From assembly GCA_022457155.1 (NCBI GenBank), contig JAJGOT010000598.1, positions 415,143 through 479,142 of the forward strand: a stretch of DNA of 64,000 nt. The letters are read 5' to 3'. Below the pieces are notes generated by a model, which had not been told where the DNA came from, did no database searches, and worked only from the letters and a program-made list of their open reading frames with translations. The DNA comes from Cladopsammia gracilis. Taxonomy: Eukaryota > Cnidaria > Anthozoa > Scleractinia > Dendrophylliidae. Below, one piece after another: positions 1 to 11,269 of this stretch (its first letter is position 1; every line of letters starts with the position of its first letter). The position numbers and the translations under genes are program-made.

Positions 1-459
1 GGTTGGATTACTGCAGCTTACAGTGGGTAAGCTCATAAACTTAACTCAATAAGAACTGATGAGTAAAACAAATTATGCAGTCTTTGTACGGTCACAGTGT
101 ACCAAAAATTAAATTAGGTTGCCATTATTTCAATAATTGTAATATATGCTATCTTTTATACGTCTTAAAATTTTACATGCTTTTCGTACAAGGTAAAAAA
201 TAACACCAAACGGAGCTTGTTATAGGTAATAAGCTATAAGGAGGTAATAAACAGAGGTAATAAACGATCAGTCCCTAACATCAAAAATTCACCAAGAGCC
301 ATACATGCACATTTTTCTCTGGGATAGTTCAGCTGGTGGTCATGTGAACAGATGCACAGGGGATCTGGAAGAGAGTGTCTCATCTGCTCATTGCGGGCAG
401 TTTTCACATGTGCTAAGGTGTGATCATCCACAAGACTGTCCTTGAGAGAAATAAGAAAC

Positions 460-1045
460 CATCCATATCTCCCAGGAATGCTAAAGATAAAAAATTTAAG
501 AACAATCCCAAATTTTATTTTGTAAATTATTGAAAAACAAATGGTACCATGCAAAAGTACCGCTGAAGAGGTTTCATTTGAATGGTCACATCATAGGATT
601 TCATCCACAGACTCAAAAGTTAGAACAAATGGTACCATGCAAAAAGTACTGCAGAAGAGGTTTCATTTGAATGGTCATACCGTAGGATTTCATCCACAGA
701 CTCAAAAGTTAGAACAAATAGTACCATGCAAAAGTACTGCTGAAGAGGTTTCATTTGAATGGTCATACCATAGGATTTCATCCACAGACTCAAAAGTTAG
801 AACAAATGGTACCATGCAAAAGTACTGCTGAAGAGGTTTCATTTGAATGGTCATACTATAGGATTTCATCCACAGACTCAAAAGTTAGAACAAATGGTAC
901 CATGCAAAAGTACTGCTGAAGAGGTTTCATTTGAATGGTCATACTATAGAATTTCATCCACAGACTCAAAAGTGAGAACTAAAGCACAATCATGTCTTCA
1001 TAATAAATTATTGACTCTGGGAGTAAAAGGGTTAATTCACATTTA
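460..1045 (+). repeat. Minisatellite-bearing element, five 88-bp tandem units
   Basis: Five tandem units begin at about 541, 629, 718, 806 and 894, each opening with ATGGTACCATGC or a one-base variant. The spacing is 88-89 bp. The short open frames across the array are a by-product of the repeat. Non-tandem flanks (460-540 and 981-1045) are also shared with a single-unit copy in reverse orientation at 63700-63885, so this is a dispersed element that carries a minisatellite. No gene is visible in it. It lies in the presumed intron upstream of the Jagunal exon. Confidence 0.9.
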
Positions 1046-1194
1046 GGTTGACTTAAACTTCTGTGCCTCCCCTGATGGGACCCCAGAACTGTCTTGGCCA
1101 ACCAGAAGCTGTTCTGAAACAAAGAAAAGTTCCTGGGGAAAGATTATAGCATTGGTGCACTCTGCAAGATTCCTGTTTTCCTTTTGATACACAG

Positions 1195-1546
1195 ATTAGC
1201 AAAAGCAGACCCAAAGCCATGGGAACTTGTCTGGTTACTGAGCATCATTCCAGCAGTCGTAGGACTTGCAAGCCTTCCAAAGAACAACATAAAGCAGATG
1301 TATGTATGTGCATGTGGAATTCTGGTTTTTGGAGTTGGTCCTTTAGTGTTTGGAGCTTGTGCCATGTTACAAGAGATCTTTTTCAACGTCAGTCAAGGTA
1401 GAGCGCCTGCTACACAAGCATGGCAAAATGCACCCATGAAAATGGCTGCTGTAGCTTTTGTTATTCAGTTTCACGGTATCACCCTGTACTATGGAAACAA
1501 GCTTATAAGTGCATGGAATTCAAAAGGAGAGAAAAAGACTTCATAA
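1195..1546 (+). CDS. JAGN1: Protein jagunal homolog, terminal coding exon (partial)
   Basis: Jagunal proteins are four-pass membrane proteins of the endoplasmic reticulum, known for roles in ER organisation, vesicle traffic and (in vertebrates) neutrophil function. The exon follows a pyrimidine-rich acceptor ending TACACAG at 1194 and reads to a TAA at 1544-1546. It encodes about 116 residues matching the C-terminal half of JAGN1. Visible hallmarks are the PWELVWLLSIIP segment, the PKNN turn after a hydrophobic helix, the GPLVFGACAML helix, a final hydrophobic helix ending LYYGNKLI, and a lysine-rich C-terminus (GEKKTS) resembling an ER-retrieval tail. The N-terminal half must lie left of the window. 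No frameshift is present. The family assignment is from remembered human sequence, not a search. Confidence 0.85.
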
Positions 1547-1760
1547 TATTATAACAGCTCTGTCAAAACTGTGCAACAGATACTATGTATCAACATCAGA
1601 ACCATAGACTCCAAGACTGTTTTATCAGGATTTCCCAACCTCGTTCCCAAGGGTCCTCCTCTTCCCGCCCCCCTAGAGCAAGAGACCCTGGGCTGTTCTT
1701 GGTCATGTGTCTTCTAGATTTTAGAAGATTCCAAATAAACAATACGGGGGAGGGGTGATA
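1547..1760 (+). terminator. 3' UTR and poly(A) signal of the jagunal gene
   Basis: An AATAAA lies at 1734-1739, about 190 bases after the stop codon, followed by a G-rich stretch (ACGGGGGAGGGG) typical of a downstream element. Transcript end is inferred. Confidence 0.6.
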
Positions 1761-2523
1761 GAGTAGATAATGATAGCTTCTATTCCTTGTGGTGAGGCAT
1801 GTTTTGTTCAATACTCACCAGTTTCAGTCATTTGAATGTCTATACAAGATTCTTTACATTTCATTGCATTTTGTTTCACTATACACTTGTGAACTCATTG
1901 AATGACATTGATTTTATCCTTGTGCATTATTCATTTGCTTGTTTAGTTGAACCATTTCCAGACATCAATTGATTCGCATACAGCAATGATGAGCCACTGT
2001 GAAGAAAGCGAGGCAAAGTTACAAACACTATCAATCCCTCCTTAGGATTATAATTGCCCAAGAAACATGTGACCAGACTAGGGTCTCTCTCTCGCTCTCT
2101 TTCCAGCGGACGGAAAGAAGAGATATCCTAGGGACTAAGTGGAAATTTCCAAACAACGAGAAGCAGGGGTTGAAAAATGAGGGGCAGCCAAGTTTTTGTT
2201 AACCAACTTTAAGGTGTTTGGATACATGTACCTGATGAAACACTCTTTTTAAGTGTTTAATCTAGCTTCTTGAACTGATCATTAAATACACCATCTGTAC
2301 AGTGAAAAGAAATGAATTAAATCCCCAAAATCTATGAAAATAAAGATTGGGTTTCTAAACCACCATCATGCTTATGGTTTCCTTTTCTTAAACTTTATGA
2401 ATTTTTAATGAGTTTGAGATGTACATGATTGGGAAAATTACCTGTCATGGGGAAATTCATTCCTTCCCCAGCTCTCTCAAAATGTGACAACAACCTACAT
2501 GTACAATGTTGCAGCCTTAATTA

Positions 2524-2575
2524 ATATGTACTTATTGACTAAGTGGGAGGGCCGGATGGGAAAATATTTGGCTCA

Positions 2576-2623
<48 letters not shown>

Positions 2624-2860
2624 GAGAGCCAAATATTTTCCCATCCGGCCCGACCTAACTTAGTCAATAAGCATTTTATCATATGACCAAATTGGAGACA
2701 AAATTACTTGAAATTTTAACGCGCGAGGCCGTCTGCTTTGGTAGTAGGGCCGTACGCCTTTTTCCGGCCCCGCTCGCGCAAATGCGTACGGCCCTCATAC
2801 GGGACTTTCATCAATGGTTTTGCAAAGAAAAGGTTCGCAGGGCCGTACGGGTCATATGAT
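2524..2860 (+). mobile_element. Palindromic non-autonomous element, copy 1
   Basis: The left part (about 2545-2665) is a near-perfect hairpin whose arms read GGCCGGATGGGAAAATATTTG and its complement around a GC-rich centre. The right part (2717-2850) is a second GC-rich block with GGCCGTACG repeats. The whole block recurs inverted at 13998-14475, which defines it as one mobile unit. No coding capacity. This copy is the empty version of the site that holds a nested MITE in copy 2. Confidence 0.8.
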
Positions 2861-3017
2861 CATAAATGTTATTTACTACTTATACCGTTAACCAATCACA
2901 CGCGGTCCACTGAATTTCATTATTTTAAGGAAGACAACAAAGAATATAAGTTTAACAGGTTTTCTTTGATTGGCCCACATTGAACAAAGATGGGTTGCAT
3001 GTTAATGGTTATTGCTG

Positions 3018-3216
3018 CAATAGGCCATTTGCACGATGACGTCATATGACTACAACTACCAGAATCCTTCAGTTTTTTGTTTTGTAGTGCAAATTAGGGC
3101 TATTATTATTGAAACCGCACTAGGATTACAACATTTAAATAAGAAAGGAAAAACCAAATGAATTCTGGTAGTTGTAGTCAAATGAGGCCATCGTGCAAAT
3201 GGCCTATTCACACTGC
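3018..3216. mobile_element. MITE with terminal inverted repeats
   Basis: Ends read ATAGGCCATTTGCACGATG and its complement, and a second inner inverted pair (ACTACAACTACCAGAAT) lies just inside. About 200 bp, non-coding, AT-rich centre. It is immediately followed by a short CACTGCACAGTC repeat. Confidence 0.75.
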
Positions 3217-3917
3217 ACAGTCCACACTGCACAGTCCACACTTCACAGGGTTCTGATACATTGCATTCTGTATACAGATTAATATTGTTTGTTGTGCGAG
3301 TGGTGTTGAACATTTCACTGTAATAGCAAAATGATAAACTGTTACAGCAAGTGAAACGACGCATGAATACATGAAGTTTTATTTATTCAAAAGTTTGCTA
3401 TTTCTGTAGTAAAACAAAGTACTTTATAGGTTTCCATATTACATGTAAATACTTTTAAGCTACAACATGTATGTACATCTACAGTGTTCTCAGTTGAACC
3501 CGTAACACCTGTGAGGGGTGTAGCCTGTTTCAGGCTAGCCTGAATCAGGCTAGTGAGGGGTGTTACTAGTAAGTATTATGGCTGTGAAGTTTAGTGTTTC
3601 GATACAAAGTTTAGTAAGACCTTTCAGCCATATGCCATATTGTTATGGCTGTTAACTTAGATGGAACAGTCGATTAAAAAGTTATTGAGAACCCTGATCT
3701 AAAGTGTACAGCACAAACAAGTTGGATATAAAAGTTGATAGATACATGTATAATAAAACCTCCAGACTGAGAAAGTAGCCCTGCTCTGTCTTCCAGCCTC
3801 TATGATTCAGTGAGACAGCACAAAAATCATCTGGGGCTACATTGTACGAAACATCTCCCTCCCTTCCCAAACATCTGTAATAAATATTTTAAAATGTACT
3901 AAAATAACATAATGTAT

Positions 3918-4188
3918 CTACTTTCTTTTGTGTGCTTTTGCTTTTTCTCTTATCTCGAATATAACAAAGATTCTAATATTGACTGTTACAGTTGCTACAG
4001 CAACCTTTTGCTGAAAAGTCAGTTGCTCTTCTGTCGTTGTGTCTCCATGTTCTGTGTGTGTCCCCACAAACTCATCATAATGTTCTTCCCGTATAAGAAT
4101 AGGTGGACCCAAGGACTGATTAAACATTTGAACAACCTCGAGTGCTTTGTTCTTTGCATTTCTGACTGCACAAACACATGCTTGTCGT
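3918..4188 (-). CDS. IRAK1BP1: IRAK1BP1-like protein, exon 3 (C-terminal)
   Basis: Terminal exon of the three-exon minus-strand gene. It starts at 4188 after the acceptor TTTGTTTCAG and stops at 3918. The first base completes an Arg codon begun in exon 2, giving the family-typical RRQAC join. It encodes the end of the SIMPL domain: the helix with AVRNAKNKALE, the PPILIREE strand region, and a final beta strand IRIFVIFEI followed by a basic tail (KAKAHKRK) like the lysine-rich tail of the human protein. Phases agree through all three exons, giving 251 residues against about 260 in human. Confidence 0.88.
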
Positions 4189-4484
4189 CTGAAACAAAAA
4201 CCATAAAACGTCAGAATTTAATACAAAATTATACCTCCTCGAAGAAGCACCCCACTGAATAAACTCCTCTGAAAATAAGTGCCTCACCTTTCAGCTGAAA
4301 TTTAAACAAACAAGCCCCCTCCCCCATATATGTGCTCCCTGCCTTGGTTATTCCAAATTTGAAATAAGCATCACAGGCACTTAGATGTAATCAAGGATTT
4401 GTGGTATTGCAATACTAGCATCTATTAAGTTCTCTTTGATCAAACTGTGATTTCCAATGGTCATAAAACTTCCCCATATGAAAG

Positions 4485-4620
4485 CCAAACCTGCGATATA
4501 AAAGATGGCTGAACTGTCCAACTCATGCAAATGAGCAAAATTTATTGTTCTTGCTCATTTTGCATTAGATTCGGCATGGGGCTTTGCCCTTTTATACCGC
4601 AGGTTCGCCTTTAAGCTGAA
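4485..4620. mobile_element. Fold-back element
   Basis: Diverged inverted repeat: AAGCCAAACCTGCGATATAAAAG at the left pairs loosely with CTTTTATACCGCAGGTTCGCC at the right around a centre with ATGAGCAAAAT and TTGCTCATTTTG. It lies in intron 2 of the IRAK1BP1 gene. Its centre resembles that of the palindrome at 33351-33474. Confidence 0.6.
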
Positions 4621-5464
4621 TTCAAAGTAATACAGGCAACAAAATTGTGCATAATTGTGAAAATTTTTTGCGCGCATGGCTTAAGATGCTTTTATTTAAT
4701 TTAAGTCATGGTAATCCCTTTAGTAACAACAGATACTGTTATCAATGGGAGCCATGACTGTTTAAAAAAAGTTAAAAACTATCTATTTACAATATTTAAA
4801 ACCAATGAACTTAGAAAATAAGAAACCATACAATAAAAAAAAGAACTATTTTAAAAACAATTATTAAAAACGATGCTTCCATAATAATAAAAGACTTGTT
4901 GGCTGATTCAATTTTAACTGATGCTACATATAATAAATGACTGGCGAGTTTGCCTTGGTAGCACTTCCTTGTTAAATCTAAAAGAATTTGTAAAAACTGT
5001 GGAACTTTCCTATTGATACATTTTTTGACTAACTTGTTAATCAGGCCCGGCCAGGGGTTTTGGGTATACATGTATGGTATCTTGGGTATTTTTTGCCAAA
5101 ATATGGGTATGAATATTTTGTTTTCCCCTGAATTCTTGGTATTCTGTATATAGGCATATAGGCATTTTTAAGGTTTATTGATATCCCAGGGAATAAATGG
5201 GGTATATTCATTGGTATATTGGTATCCCATTATCCCCCTGGCCAGGCCTGGTTAATGTGTTTGTTTCGGGGACATTCCAGAGTGTCCAAAATAAGAACTT
5301 GTAATGCAGCATCGCTAGATTCTGTTTTAGCAACAATTCTGGCAGCATGCCTCTGTAAACGTTCCAGGCAGTAATACATGCAACATCAGGCTACAACCTG
5401 CAATGCAGCATTGCTGCACGACAATGTTGCACAATTTTGTTGCCCAAAAATTATTACTTCACCT

Positions 5465-5547
5465 TTTAATGTAAAATGCCTGCAATGATTTTTTTCTTCC
5501 TAACGGCTTTAGGAAGAAAACAATTATTGCAGGCATTTTATGTTAAT
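5465..5547. repeat. Hairpin-forming palindrome next to a splice donor
   Basis: Arms TAATGTAAAATGCCTGCAAT and complement enclose a short loop at TAACGGCTTTA. It sits in intron 2 of the IRAK1BP1 gene, about 35 bases downstream of the exon 2 donor (5582-5581 on the minus strand). Confidence 0.75.
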
Positions 5548-5582
5548 GTTTTGTAGTTCTTTGTGCCTTTAACCATCCATAC

Positions 5583-5854
5583 CTCAATGAATCAAGCTTG
5601 CTTGGTGTGTGATATAGCACAGGACTTGATACTTTTACTGTCTCATCGAGTTTTTCCACCAGAAGGTTGCACACTTGTTCACACTTAGAAAAGTCACTAA
5701 ACTCCACAATAACTTCAACTTCCATCTGATACAACTTTTCAACTCTGTTTAAAGATTTATGAATAGTGAAATCCTTGATGTGATAAGATTTCAACGTCTG
5801 TAGCACATAGTCCACTCGGCGATTCACACTGATTTTTACTTCCTCAACAGATTC
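5583..5854 (-). CDS. IRAK1BP1: IRAK1BP1-like protein, exon 2 (SIMPL domain core)
   Basis: Exon 2 starts at 5854 after the acceptor TTCTTTATTCAG and ends at 5583 before GTATGG. It encodes the core of the SIMPL (DUF541) domain: NRRVDYVLQTLKSY, then the D/T-rich strand, RVEKLYQMEVEV, and NLLVEKLDETVKVSSP followed by YHTPSKLDSLR. These align segment by segment with human IRAK1BP1 (RRLDYI, RVENAYHMEAEV, NFLVEKLD, YHTP). The human protein binds IRAK1 and modulates NF-kB signalling; a role here is inferred from family only. Join to exon 1 is phase 0, to exon 3 phase 2. Confidence 0.9.
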
Positions 5855-6231
5855 CTGAATAAAGAAAAAATTAAATCAGACCTTATCCATACATCCAAAC
5901 AGCATAGTGGAAAATAGCAGTCATTTTGCTCAAGTTCATCTTTTTGGCTTTTCCTCAGGCTTGATAATCTATCTTTCTGAGCTATAAACCCCAATTACAG
6001 AAAAACATATCTAAAATTAGCTTGGATTTTCAAAAAATGGGTTGATTTATAAATAGCCAAAGTGGTTACGCATTCTTTGGCAAGAGAGGGCAAGCAAAGT
6101 GGTGATGTTAATTATAAACTAGTAATAGAGATATCAAATGGCTCTTGACTGACATGGTCTAGAGTCTTTCATCTTTCCTAAGATCCGGAGAAGGCATAAG
6201 CTCTTACCCACCTTTGGCCCCATTACAATTA

Positions 6232-6814
6232 CAGTCAAACTGGATGTTCTTTTGCGGGCAACTTTGCAAACTTCCCCCGCAACATTGGTATTTTGATTGA
6301 CAGTTTGCTTCGAGCAAGTTGGAAGTTACGTGAGCAAGTTGCTATTTCAAACTTGCTGTCACTTGCAAAATGCGAATTTTGTGAAAACACGTCGTTCTTC
6401 AGTTATGGCTCACGTACATTGCAATAATACCACCTCGGTTGAGAAAAGAGAGAGAATAATGCTCGTCTGGTGTAAAACAAGAACAAATCACACACATTGT
6501 TGGATTATCAAGGCAAACTGTATCCACTGTATCGTAAACAGATTTTTACAACACGAGACATATTTTCCCGGTAAACCTGGCTGAGAGGAACAAAAAGTTT
6601 CTACTCCTGACATCATAGAGTTTGTGGAATACTGCAAGGTAACCAAACCAAGTAATCCGGCAACTGACAGCAAGTTTGAAATAGGAACTTGCTCGCAAAA
6701 GTTGCAACTTGCTCACACAACTTCCAACTTGCTCGAAGCAAACCGTCAATCAAAATACCAATGTTGCGGCGGAAGTTGGCAAAGTTGCCCTCAAAAGAAC
6801 ATTGGGTTTGACTG
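6232..6814. mobile_element. Tc1/mariner-like MITE with long inverted repeats
   Basis: Inverted repeats of roughly 120 bp begin CAGTCAAAC and end GTTTGACTG. The element is flanked on both sides by TA (6230-6231 and 6815-6816), the Tc1/mariner target duplication. The arms carry repeated TTGCTC motifs. The 583-bp element has only short chance open frames and no transposase, so it is non-autonomous. It sits in intron 1 of the IRAK1BP1 gene. Confidence 0.8.
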
Positions 6815-7497
6815 TAAGATTCCTGTATTCTTAGTTCATAGCTTGAGGCTTACTAATCTTAGTTTCGTTCTTGTTTATTGTCAAGTTATCAGTCTACCAG
6901 TTTTCGCACTGTTCAATAAACTAATAAACTAATTTTGCCCAAACTAGCTCAAACTGTTGTGTCATCTTGGTTATGCGGGTTGATTTCAATTTTTTGCGAG
7001 GGTAAGGGTTGTAGCATTAGCAAGCAGTTATATAAAAGGCGTGATGCTGCATGTCGCAATGCTGCTTCCCCACTCTCCTCATCACATCCTTTATATCATG
7101 GCTTCAGCAATCACCCCTGCCAAAGAACATCTTGTTCCAAGAGGGCACCATACATGCACTTTAATACAAACGATGATGGTTTTACCCATGACCCTGTAGA
7201 GGAGAGTGGGGAGAGAGATAATAATATTGTTACATTTGACTTTAACTTTAAACGGTCTCAAGCCAAAGTGCATTTTGCATGAATTATAGTGTACAGTTTA
7301 CCCCTGAGAGACAATGCAGACCCGCCCAGTATTAGAGAAATCTATTTGGGTGTAATATTGATTCTAAGTTCTCATTTGCAGCAGCGCCGGCATCTGTCTC
7401 GAGCTCAATAAAGTCTTGATACTTTTTAAAAGATATACCTCGATTGCGCCAAATCCTCTCTTTTTTAACCTAATTCACAGGAAAATATGTCACTTAC

Positions 7498-7710
7498 TTT
7501 AGCATTGGAGCAGATGATCGACACTCTGGCTTTGTCAGGCGGCAGAGTAACTTCTCCACTTTCCGTTATCTGAATTTCTCGTCTGTTGTCAGATGCTCCT
7601 TCGTGTTTACACTCGGTTTTGGCGCCAGTTGTACCCTCATTTTCACCCGAAGAAGTAAACTGAGCGAACACTTGAGCTGGACTATGTTTTGTGGATTCTA
7701 AACGACTCAT
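7498..7710 (-). CDS. IRAK1BP1: IRAK1BP1-like protein, exon 1 (N-terminal)
   Basis: Begins with an ATG at 7710-7708 and ends at 7498 before the donor GTAAGT. It encodes 71 residues: a low-complexity N-terminus, then the first SIMPL strands with REIQITESGEVTLPPDKARVSI, equivalent to the human segment ending in SGTSEVSAGPDRAQV. No in-frame upstream ATG is apparent before the AT-rich 5' flank. The intergenic region to the right (7711-8300) is moderately GC-rich and would hold the promoter. I see no clear TATA box. Confidence 0.85.
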
Positions 7711-8310
7711 TTCGTGGTGAATTTCAAGTACGAGTTATACAAAAACCTCTACGAGCATCAAAATGTATATTTAGCTTATAACTCGAAGAGATTAGTTTGT
7801 CTGCAAGGGCAACCAACGACATTCGAACCCAGTACTACTCGTCCAACCCGCTAAAATACTTCCCGAGGGATGCGGGTGACACGTTTCCCGAAAGACATCT
7901 GCCCTGACGCTTCGGGAATAAGGTCGTTCTCAGCACGCGTTCCCAACTTTCATTTTCCCGCGAAGAGCGCATTTTACCATGAAATTGACACGGCTTCGAA
8001 TATCTTCTAATGAGGTGTAATGACATATTTTTTGACAGGTAGCATCATTAATCAACGAATGGGAATTTCTCTTTTCTGGAGAAAAGAGAAATTTGAACGA
8101 ATTCGTTGTATGGAAAGGCGGGGTCATCCCCGGTGTAATGAATCTGTAGGAATTGGTAGGAATCCACCACCATATATGGCGCCCGGAAAAATATAATAAT
8201 TCTGTTACGCTTTTCGCGGTACGTCCGATAATATAATTTATGATTTTCTTTTGTTCATCCTATTCTTATTTAGATTTTGGATTGCATCATCAGTATTGTT
8301 TTGCTATTGT

Positions 8311-8479
8311 GATGTCAGCTGTGAGATATTACACCGGGGATGAGCCGAACTTTTTACCGTCTGCCCCCAGTCCCACTCTCCATATTCACTCTCGTTCCAG
8401 ACCTTTCGTTCAAAAGACCACGCGCATTCGTATGACCAATGCAAAAAATACGACTGTTTTGCAGTCTAGGCAACGCGCG
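8311..8479 (+). CDS. Possible first coding exon, unrecognised
   Basis: An ATG at 8311 opens a frame of about 56 codons rich in S, T, R and P (it contains RYYTGDEPNFLPSAPSP) and reaches a consensus donor GTAAGT at 8480. It is divergent from and about 600 bp away from the IRAK1BP1 start, so it could share a bidirectional promoter. I do not recognise the protein and see no downstream plus-strand exon before the fucosidase gene begins on the other strand. It may be a chance frame. Confidence 0.2.
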
Positions 8480-8856
8480 TAAGTATTCCCATTAGTTCAA
8501 TGAAGTTTACTGAGAATACTTTAATTGCCTAGTTCGCGTGGTTCATGCAGTTCTAGACAAATTTATACTGTTTTCCTCAACAACAAAAACAAAGACAGAA
8601 AATGTTTACCTAGGCTATATTGTAACGTTTTTCTTGTAGTCATTTTATTCCCTGAAGAAGTCAGTACAGTCAGCCTTGCTTTAGTAGTTTTCGTATTTAT
8701 ATTAAATTTGCTGACTAGATCCACCAGGATCCGACGCTTTTGCATTGTCCGTTGGCCCTTGCAGATATTTCCATTTTGTTCATTACCGAGGCTGCCTTAA
8801 TACTGGCTGCGGGACTGTGTCCCGAGATCCCGCAAAGTATTTAAGTATACTGAATG

Positions 8857-8862
8857 TTTATT
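8857..8862 (-). terminator. Poly(A) signal of the fucosidase gene
   Basis: TTTATT on the plus strand, that is AATAAA on the minus strand, about 65 bases after the fucosidase stop codon. Confidence 0.5.
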
Positions 8863-8925
8863 CTACTTCATTTGGATAATACTGATAATGATTACTATGC
8901 AGTTATTCTCTTCTGACAGCTAATA

Positions 8926-9554
8926 TTAAATTAAATTTTGTTCCGCTGCTTTATTCCAGTTGTAAACAGAAACTTCCCTTAAAGTTATTGTTCGTCGCTT
9001 TGTTACCAGCTTCATTATTCTTAAACTAATCCCTGATATCTTTTTCTTTGCTAACGTTTTTGGAAAAGGATGAATTCGCTTATGACCCATGGTGCTTCCC
9101 TCTTCCTTCATGGAAATCCAACCAGCTTCAGTTTTAACCTTTAATTTATAGCTCACGACCAACTGGCCGTATTCGGCAATATCCTCCATTAGTATAATAG
9201 AGCCATTGAGACTTTTGAACGACTTAAATTCCCACTTCTTTTCCTTCCCTATATGTATCTTTTGATTGAAATGTTTTGCTATCGGATCTTTATACAACAG
9301 TTCGATCGCTTTTCCAAGCTCTGTATACCTGGAGAGGTCTTCCTCGGGTACTTTTCCGCGGGTATCGGGATTGATATTAAGAAGCAGTGTACAGCCATGT
9401 CCTACACTCGTCAGGTACTCGCGCACAAGCCTGCGGACGCTTTTCATCGAGTACTCGGTGCCAGGCTCCCAAAACCAGAAGTGTTCACGTATCACTGTAT
9501 CGCAGTTAGCTGGACAAAACAACTCACCTCGAGGGTTGCCTTGTATTACTTTCG
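8926..9554 (-). CDS. Alpha-L-fucosidase (GH29), exon 3 (C-terminal)
   Basis: Starts at 9554 after the acceptor CTTCACACAG and ends with TAA at 8928-8926. It encodes 209 residues. The first part, with GELFCPANCDTVIREHFWFWEPG and a run to LLLNINPDTRGKVPEEDLSRYTELGKAI, is the end of the GH29 catalytic barrel; the LNINPDTRG stretch is highly typical. The remainder is a beta-rich C-terminal domain ending in REVSVYNW. Phase 1 from exon 2 is maintained. Together the three exons give 1410 nt including stop (469 residues), a normal size for the family. Confidence 0.9.
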
Positions 9555-10009
9555 CTGTGTGAAGAAGAAATTGATATTAAAACACGTTTTAAATTGGTCA
9601 TTAATTTTGTACTTATAATAATAAGAATAAGGATGATTTATTTACTATGATAAATAAAAGAAGATGGTAAATGTCAAGCTTGGTAATGAAATAAGAAAGA
9701 TGCAATGTTATAAGGTTATACAGTACATCATTGTCAATTTATTTATACTATTAATCGCGTAGAACGGCTTCTTTTAAGTGGGTGTAGTACATCCTCCGGA
9801 GCCCCAGGAGTCGGGTCGGGAGGAAGAGAAAACCACCGAAGTCGGTTCAAGCGAAAGTTTACTTCCCCTAGACCCGATTGTCTGCCCTGGGTTACCAAAG
9901 ATAAGTGTACTAGCTAGATTTATCAGCGAAATAACCACTGCTCTGGTCAATCACAACAGACGCAACCCTTTCAAAGCGTGCATGTAACCGTCGATTAAGG
10001 TGATTCCGG

Positions 10010-10375
10010 TCGAAAAAGAAGTTGTAATGAAAATTTTCTAAAACTTTTCTATCACATCTAGTGCATCAGAAAAATACCATAAAAAGAAGGGGTCACCATG
10101 CCCGTTTTCAAGTTATAGCGCTGTAATATATCGCTAACTTGCTAGCTCGTGACGGCAATATTGAAAATCCTAGCCTTGAGCGAGAGCAGCAACCATTCTT
10201 TCCAGAAAGTAATAATTAGCGATGAAAAATTAGTATTATTATTGTTATGATAGCAGAACAATGTCATCGTGAAAAGCCTTAAAGTTACCGAAAAAGAGAA
10301 ACATAAAATAAAAGGGCAATTTCAGCAACAGCTCGCTCCAAGTGAAACGCTAAAAACTACCTTATTATAGAAAAT
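10010..10375 (+). repeat. Interspersed repeat, copy 1 (inverted partner at 14735-15045)
   Basis: Shares extended similarity, in opposite orientation, with 14735-15045. Anchors are GACGGCAATATTGAAAATCC, CTTTCCAGAAAGTA and GATGACATTG-type segments. Non-coding. It lies in intron 2 of the fucosidase gene; its partner lies outside the gene. Confidence 0.8.
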
Positions 10376-10420
10376 TAACAATGCACTTTATTAACGCGAT
10401 TTTACAAAATTCGCGTTAAT

Positions 10421-11089
10421 TTAAGGTGGCTCCAAATATTTTTTTTGGGTCACACTTCCCTTTTTGAATGTGCTTATACATAATCTTACTTTAGCTCGAT
10501 GAATCTGAATTTGATATCAGATATTAGGCTTGGATGAAAGTTTTAGCGATGCTCTTTCTATGCTAATCGGCGTTTCCATAGCAACGGTAAACAAACATCG
10601 CGAAAAACAGTTTTTCCTAATTATCTTTCGATTTTGGGGCTACCCACGACAAGCGAATAAATGCGCTATAATCTACACAGTGTAGCACACTAAATGGGAA
10701 AATTTCAAACAAATCAAACTGTTCGATTTTGAATAAATCGCTGAAACATTTTTAACACGTATTTTTTCATGTTTGAAATGTAATTAAGCGGTCAAAACAT
10801 TCCATAGGTCTCACAAATTATCATTAAATTACCACAGGAAGTTTCCTCAGACTTAAATTATTACTCCCTGCAAATAGCTCTGACTAACTCCTCGGCAATA
10901 AAGAGATCGAGCTTTTCATTCAAATGCAGTTTTGCTTGACGTTTTCACTCATTTTAAACTGCATTTGAATGAAAAGCTCGATCTCGTTATTGCCGAGGAG
11001 TTAGTCATGGCTATTTGCAGGGAGTAATAATTTTAGTCTGAGAAAACTTTCTGTGGTAAAAGAAAAAAAATTACTTGGAGCCACCTTAA
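10421..11089. mobile_element. TTAA-flanked inverted-repeat element
   Basis: The termini are TTAAGGTGGCTCC and GGAGCCACCTTAA, so the element GGTGGCTCC...GGAGCCACC is bounded by TTAA on both sides, a target used by piggyBac- and Kolobok-type elements. The right half contains a near-perfect hairpin (about 10838-11062) with arms that include GCTTTTCATTCAAATGCAGT. No transposase frame is present. It sits in intron 2 of the fucosidase gene. Confidence 0.7.
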
Positions 11090-11269
11090 TGTATCTTAAT
11101 TAATGTCGATGTAAATTTAATGCACGTTATTTTACAAGTTGTTATTTTAAAGCACCTTTATTTCGTTACAAAACGAGTGAGAGCTCTTGGTGATTTCACG
11201 GAGGCTTTGAAAGATCTTTTGAATTGATAGGGTCTAATTAGGCTTCAAAACCAAATTTTCGGCTTTAAG

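Noticed and set aside
460..1045. CRISPR-like array
   Set aside because: The units are contiguous near-identical 88-bp repeats without unique spacers, in a eukaryotic genome.
541..1046. Open frames with a repeated peptide across the tandem units
   Set aside because: Produced by the 88-bp repeat; stops occur between frames and the sequence recurs as non-coding repeat at the right edge.
1144..1386. Minus-strand frame over the jagunal exon
   Set aside because: Antisense shadow of a clearly recognisable exon.
2738..2983. Plus-strand frame in the GC-rich palindromic element
   Set aside because: Falls in a mobile repeat that is broken in the other copy; no protein similarity recognised.
6297..6932. 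Frames within the 6232-6814 element
   Set aside because: They lie in the inverted repeats and do not resemble a transposase.
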